A model generated the notes under the pieces. It saw nothing but the letters and a program-made list of their open reading frames with translations, searched no databases and was not told the DNA's origin. 9,049 bases of DNA from a bacterium (GTDB lineage: Bacteria; Bacteroidota; Bacteroidia; Bacteroidales; UBA932), in contig SFUD01000013.1 in assembly GCA_004561775.1 (NCBI GenBank), positions 1 to 9,049 of the forward strand, written 5' to 3'. Position 1 is the stretch's first letter. Every line of letters begins with the position of its first letter. Positions 6,829 to 9,049 of this stretch are shown here, in pieces. Position numbers and translations under genes: made by a program.

Positions 6829-7842
6829 ATGAAATCTATACTTGGAATAGGCAATGCCCTCACAGACATTCTGGCACTTCTGCCGGACGACTCTCTTCTA
6901 AAGACCTTTCACCTTCCAAAGGGAAGTATGCAACACGTAGATGCCGAGACAGGCAACAAGATATGGGGCGTTCTCAAGGGTATGGGCGTACTGCAGTATG
7001 TTCCAGGCGGTTCTGCTGCCAATACCATTACCGGAACCTCCATCTTTGGAATGAGGAGCGCCTTTATCGGCAAAGTGGGAGAAGACGAGCTGGGTCACCT
7101 CTTCAAAACAGGGCAGGAGCAGCAGGGAATAAAACCCATACTGCTAAAGGGCACAAAGGCATCGGGAAGATCTATGGTCTTTATAACAGCCCCCAATGCA
7201 GAGCGCACCTTTGCAGTCTATCTTGGCTCTGCAATAGAGCTTGGTCCCGATGACCTTAAGCCGGAGTATTTCCAAGGTTACGACTATTTCCACATAGAGG
7301 GCTACCTTGTTCAGAACCAGTTTCTGCTGCGCAGGGCTGTAGAGCTTGCAAAGGCTGCAGGAGCAATAATCTCCATAGATATGGCAAGCTACAATGTAGT
7401 GGAGAGCAACCTCTCCTTCCTGCACGACATTATAGAGAACTACGTGGACATTGTCTTTGCAAATGAGTCGGAGGCGCGCGCCTACACCAAAAAGGAGCCT
7501 AGAGAGGCACTGGATGAGATTGCGCAGAGCTGCAAGATTGCAGTGGTTAAACTTGGTCCCGATGGTTCTATGGTTAAGAGCGGCAACCAATTCTACAAGA
7601 TAGAGCCTTGGCCGGCAGATACTAAGGATGCCACCGGTGCGGGCGACATCTATGCTGCAGGATTTATCTATGCGCACTCTTTGGGAATGCCTATAAAGGT
7701 ATGCGGAGAGGTTGGTTCAATAATCTCCTCAAAGGTTGTTGAGGTAATTGGAGCAAAGGTGGATGTTCCAAGATGGAAGGCGGCAAAGGAGGAGATTCGC
7801 GCTCTTATTAGCCGTTCATCCGCTCCAGACGCTGCTGAATAA
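6829..7842 (+). CDS. PfkB-family (ribokinase-like) kinase, adenosine-kinase-like
   Basis: The 337-residue protein is a cytosolic ATP-dependent kinase of the ribokinase/PfkB fold. It opens with the ILGIGNALTDILA strand and has the substrate-side motif PGGSAANT (59-66). The NxxE magnesium motif is N212-E-S-E215 (in FANESEA). The PfkB signature DATGAGDIYAAGF is at 267-279, with D273 as catalytic base and G270-G272 as the anion hole. The overall pattern resembles Bacteroidota proteins annotated as adenosine kinase or PfkB carbohydrate kinase; sequence alone does not separate adenosine from sugar substrates. The ATG at 6829 starts right at the first strand and follows a TATCTTTG box. The last 12 codons, stop included (residues 327-337), lie wholly or partly antisense over the end of the DUF151 gene and look like a variable tail (SRSSAPDAAE). 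Confidence 0.92.
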   Translation: MKSILGIGNALTDILALLPDDSLLKTFHLPKGSMQHVDAETGNKIWGVLKGMGVLQYVPGGSAANTITGTSIFGMRSAFIGKVGEDELGHLFKTGQEQQGIKPILLKGTKASGRSMVFITAPNAERTFAVYLGSAIELGPDDLKPEYFQGYDYFHIEGYLVQNQFLLRRAVELAKAAGAIISIDMASYNVVESNLSFLHDIIENYVDIVFANESEARAYTKKEPREALDEIAQSCKIAVVKLGPDGSMVKSGNQFYKIEPWPADTKDATGAGDIYAAGFIYAHSLGMPIKVCGEVGSIISSKVVEVIGAKVDVPRWKAAKEEIRALISRSSAPDAAE

Positions 7843-8335
7843 GATAGGCCTCCTCAAAATCCTCTCTCTTTACAGCCTCCTTAAGCTGATGCTTGAGAAG
7901 CACTGCAGCATCCATATTGGAGGAGAGGGCATATCTCTCCATAACTTCTCTCCCCACATAGATGGGCGCAGAGCAGATTTTTGCCATAATTATGCCATCT
8001 GCAAAACTTGCCTCCATAGCCTCCCCTTCGCTAAGCTTAAGCAAGGTGCTGAAAGAGTTCTCCTGCTCTCCCCTTACAAGTTCCACCTCCTGCAGCTGCA
8101 ACCCGCTTCTTGAAAGCCCTTGCGCAAAGAGGTCATAGATAGTGTTACCCTTTTTTTGCCTCTCCTCTCTCTTTGGAGCAACATTGGTAAGAAGCGCGTG
8201 CAAATCTGATGGCGCCAAGGGTATGGTAAGGCATCTCCCTCCTCCCTCCTGATAGAGAAACAAGAGAAAACTTCTGCCATCCTCCTGCGATGCCGTAATG
8301 GCTCCTATATCCAGTTTTATCTTAGACTCTTGCAT
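7808..8335 (-). CDS. Divergent DUF151 (bifunctional nuclease-like) protein with C-terminal UVR motif
   Basis: The 175-residue protein has a DUF151/BFN-like domain at about residues 4-138 (SKIKLDIGAITASQEDGRS..., later FADGIIMAKICSAPIYV) and a UvrB/UvrC-type helical motif at about 146-173 (LLKHQLKEAVKREDFEEAY...QQRLERM). This two-domain layout is known for Bacteroidota proteins named bifunctional nuclease family; the biochemical role is poorly established. Two core motifs look degraded. The usual Gly-x-x-Glu-Ala region reads LAPSDLHALL, and the usual Arg-x-Ser-Asp-Ala-Ile helix reads SFADGII, without the arginine. Nuclease activity should therefore not be assumed. The gene lies 8 bp downstream of the LptF/LptG-family permease and is probably co-transcribed with it. 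Its final codons, which encode part of the UVR helix, overlap the kinase gene's end. An A7G run at codons 60-62 is a possible slippage site. Confidence 0.82.
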   Translation of the reverse strand: MQESKIKLDIGAITASQEDGRSFLLFLYQEGGGRCLTIPLAPSDLHALLTNVAPKREERQKKGNTIYDLFAQGLSRSGLQLQEVELVRGEQENSFSTLLKLSEGEAMEASFADGIIMAKICSAPIYVGREVMERYALSSNMDAAVLLKHQLKEAVKREDFEEAYLIQQRLERMNG

Positions 8336-8343
8336 ATCACTCT

Positions 8344-9049
8344 CTATTTTGGCGCTATTCTATACAACACATACGCTATTACGGCGTAGAGGGCATTTGG
8401 CAGCCAAATGGCCACAAGGGGCGGCAGCGTATCTGTATAAACAAACATTTGGCTGAATCTTAAGAAGAGAATATAGGAGAAGCCCAGGCCCAGGCCTATT
8501 CCAATATTCATACCTATTCCGGCTCTTCGCTTGTGAGACGAGAGGGAGACGGCAATAACAGTTAGAATAAAGACAGAGAAAGGAATAGAGTATCGGGAGT
8601 ATTTCTCTATAAGAGAGAGTTTTACGCTTTGGTCTCCGCGCATGCGCTGTGTCTCTATAAGGTTATTCAACTGCCTGTAGTTGAGTGTCTCCACAAAGTG
8701 CTTGCCACGGTAGAAATCTGCCACGGTTACATTAATAACCGTATCCATCTGCGGCCCGCTTGTAACCACCTCTGTGCCATTTATAAACTTTCTGTGCACA
8801 TAGTTGTTGAGTCTCCAGCTTCTGGAGGTAGTATCCCAGCGCGCTGTTGGGGCACTAAGTTTGGAGTGCATAGTATGCCCCTCCATACTCTCCAAGGTAA
8901 ATTTGTATATTGTATTGTTCCAGGTGCTGAATGACTCTGCATAGAGGTAAGTTCCCGGAGCAATCTGATAGTGCATATTGCGGTTTTTGTTTTCAAACTT
9001 GTCGTGCACATACTTATCTACAAAGGCTATTCTTACTCTGTTGGCAGGC
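8344..9049 (-). CDS. LptF/LptG-family permease (YjgP/YjgQ), C-terminal 234 residues (5' end outside window)
   Basis: LptF and LptG form the inner-membrane channel of the ABC transporter that extracts lipopolysaccharide and hands it to LptC/LptA. The frame is open to the right edge, beginning PANRVRIAFVDKYV, so the N-terminal membrane helices are missing. What remains is the periplasmic beta-jellyroll region (through ...VADFYRGKHF) and three C-terminal helices: IPFSVFILTVIAVSLS, a Gly-rich GIGMNIGIGLGLGFSYILFL, and LVAIWLPNALYAVIAYVLY, ending RIAPK. The spacing and the TLPPLVAIWLPN segment look more like LptG than LptF, but I do not assign the symbol from a fragment. The GTG at 9009 is internal and should not be taken as the start, since family sequence continues upstream of it. 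The DUF151 gene follows after 8 bp. Confidence 0.9.
   Translation of the reverse strand, partial: PANRVRIAFVDKYVHDKFENKNRNMHYQIAPGTYLYAESFSTWNNTIYKFTLESMEGHTMHSKLSAPTARWDTTSRSWRLNNYVHRKFINGTEVVTSGPQMDTVINVTVADFYRGKHFVETLNYRQLNNLIETQRMRGDQSVKLSLIEKYSRYSIPFSVFILTVIAVSLSSHKRRAGIGMNIGIGLGLGFSYILFLRFSQMFVYTDTLPPLVAIWLPNALYAVIAYVLYRIAPK

Noticed and set aside
6759..6869. Longer N-terminus for the flippase-like protein from the ATG at 6869
   Set aside because: The added residues cover the kinase start and the palindromic promoter, and have no family resemblance; the ATG at 6758 or 6764 fits better.
6639..7253. Plus-strand open frame of 204 codons across the divergent promoter
   Set aside because: It runs through the end of one gene, the promoter region and the kinase in the wrong frame; a basic, low-information translation.
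1..9049. Mobile elements, CRISPR arrays, tRNA, rRNA or riboswitches
   Set aside because: I saw no transposase, direct-repeat arrays, terminal repeats or recognisable structured RNA; the non-coding gaps are all about 100 bp or less.

Overview
The window looks like chromosomal housekeeping DNA from a member of the Bacteroidota, most likely the order Bacteroidales. Three things suggest this. The start codons have no Shine-Dalgarno sequence and sit in A/T-rich leaders. The intergenic regions carry TAnnTTTG boxes, the -7 element of the Bacteroidota primary sigma factor. The proteins also have a Bacteroidales flavour: a DPE2-type glucanotransferase with two CBM20 domains, a DUF151 protein with a C-terminal UVR motif, an exported C26 amidase and an adenosine-kinase-like PfkB protein. 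I cannot place the genus. There are eight genes, two of them cut by the window edges. I see no mobile element, CRISPR array, tRNA or rRNA.

Layout, left to right. Positions 1-669 (minus) hold the first 223 codons of radA. A divergent intergenic region of about 100 bp follows. Positions 773-3323 (plus) hold a two-gene unit encoding exported enzymes: a class C beta-lactamase-fold serine hydrolase with a C-terminal DUF3471-like domain, and a C26 gamma-glutamyl hydrolase with a signal peptide. Only 13 bp separate this unit from the converging pair at 3337-6758 (minus), in which a flippase-like membrane protein (first transcribed) overlaps by ATGA a 4-alpha-glucanotransferase of the DPE2 type. A short divergent promoter region (about 6765-6828) separates this pair from a PfkB-family kinase (6829-7842, plus). 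The kinase's end overlaps by 35 bp the end of a DUF151/UVR protein (7808-8335, minus), which lies 8 bp downstream of an LptF/LptG-family permease that runs off the right edge.

How the genes relate. The two exported hydrolases plausibly act on peptides in the envelope or periplasm, but their substrates are unknown. The glucanotransferase should act on malto-oligosaccharides or glycogen in the cytosol; why it is translationally coupled to a flippase-like protein is not obvious. The LptG-like permease belongs to lipopolysaccharide transport, and RadA to recombination. Apart from the three tight gene pairs, this is a set of unrelated core genes.

I found no convincing new biological system. The points most worth checking are the back-to-back palindromic promoter at 6782-6807, the coding overlap of the kinase and DUF151 genes, an in-frame A AAA AAG heptamer with an immediate -1 stop in the DUF151 gene, the degenerate DUF151 core, and the shortened DPE2 insert.
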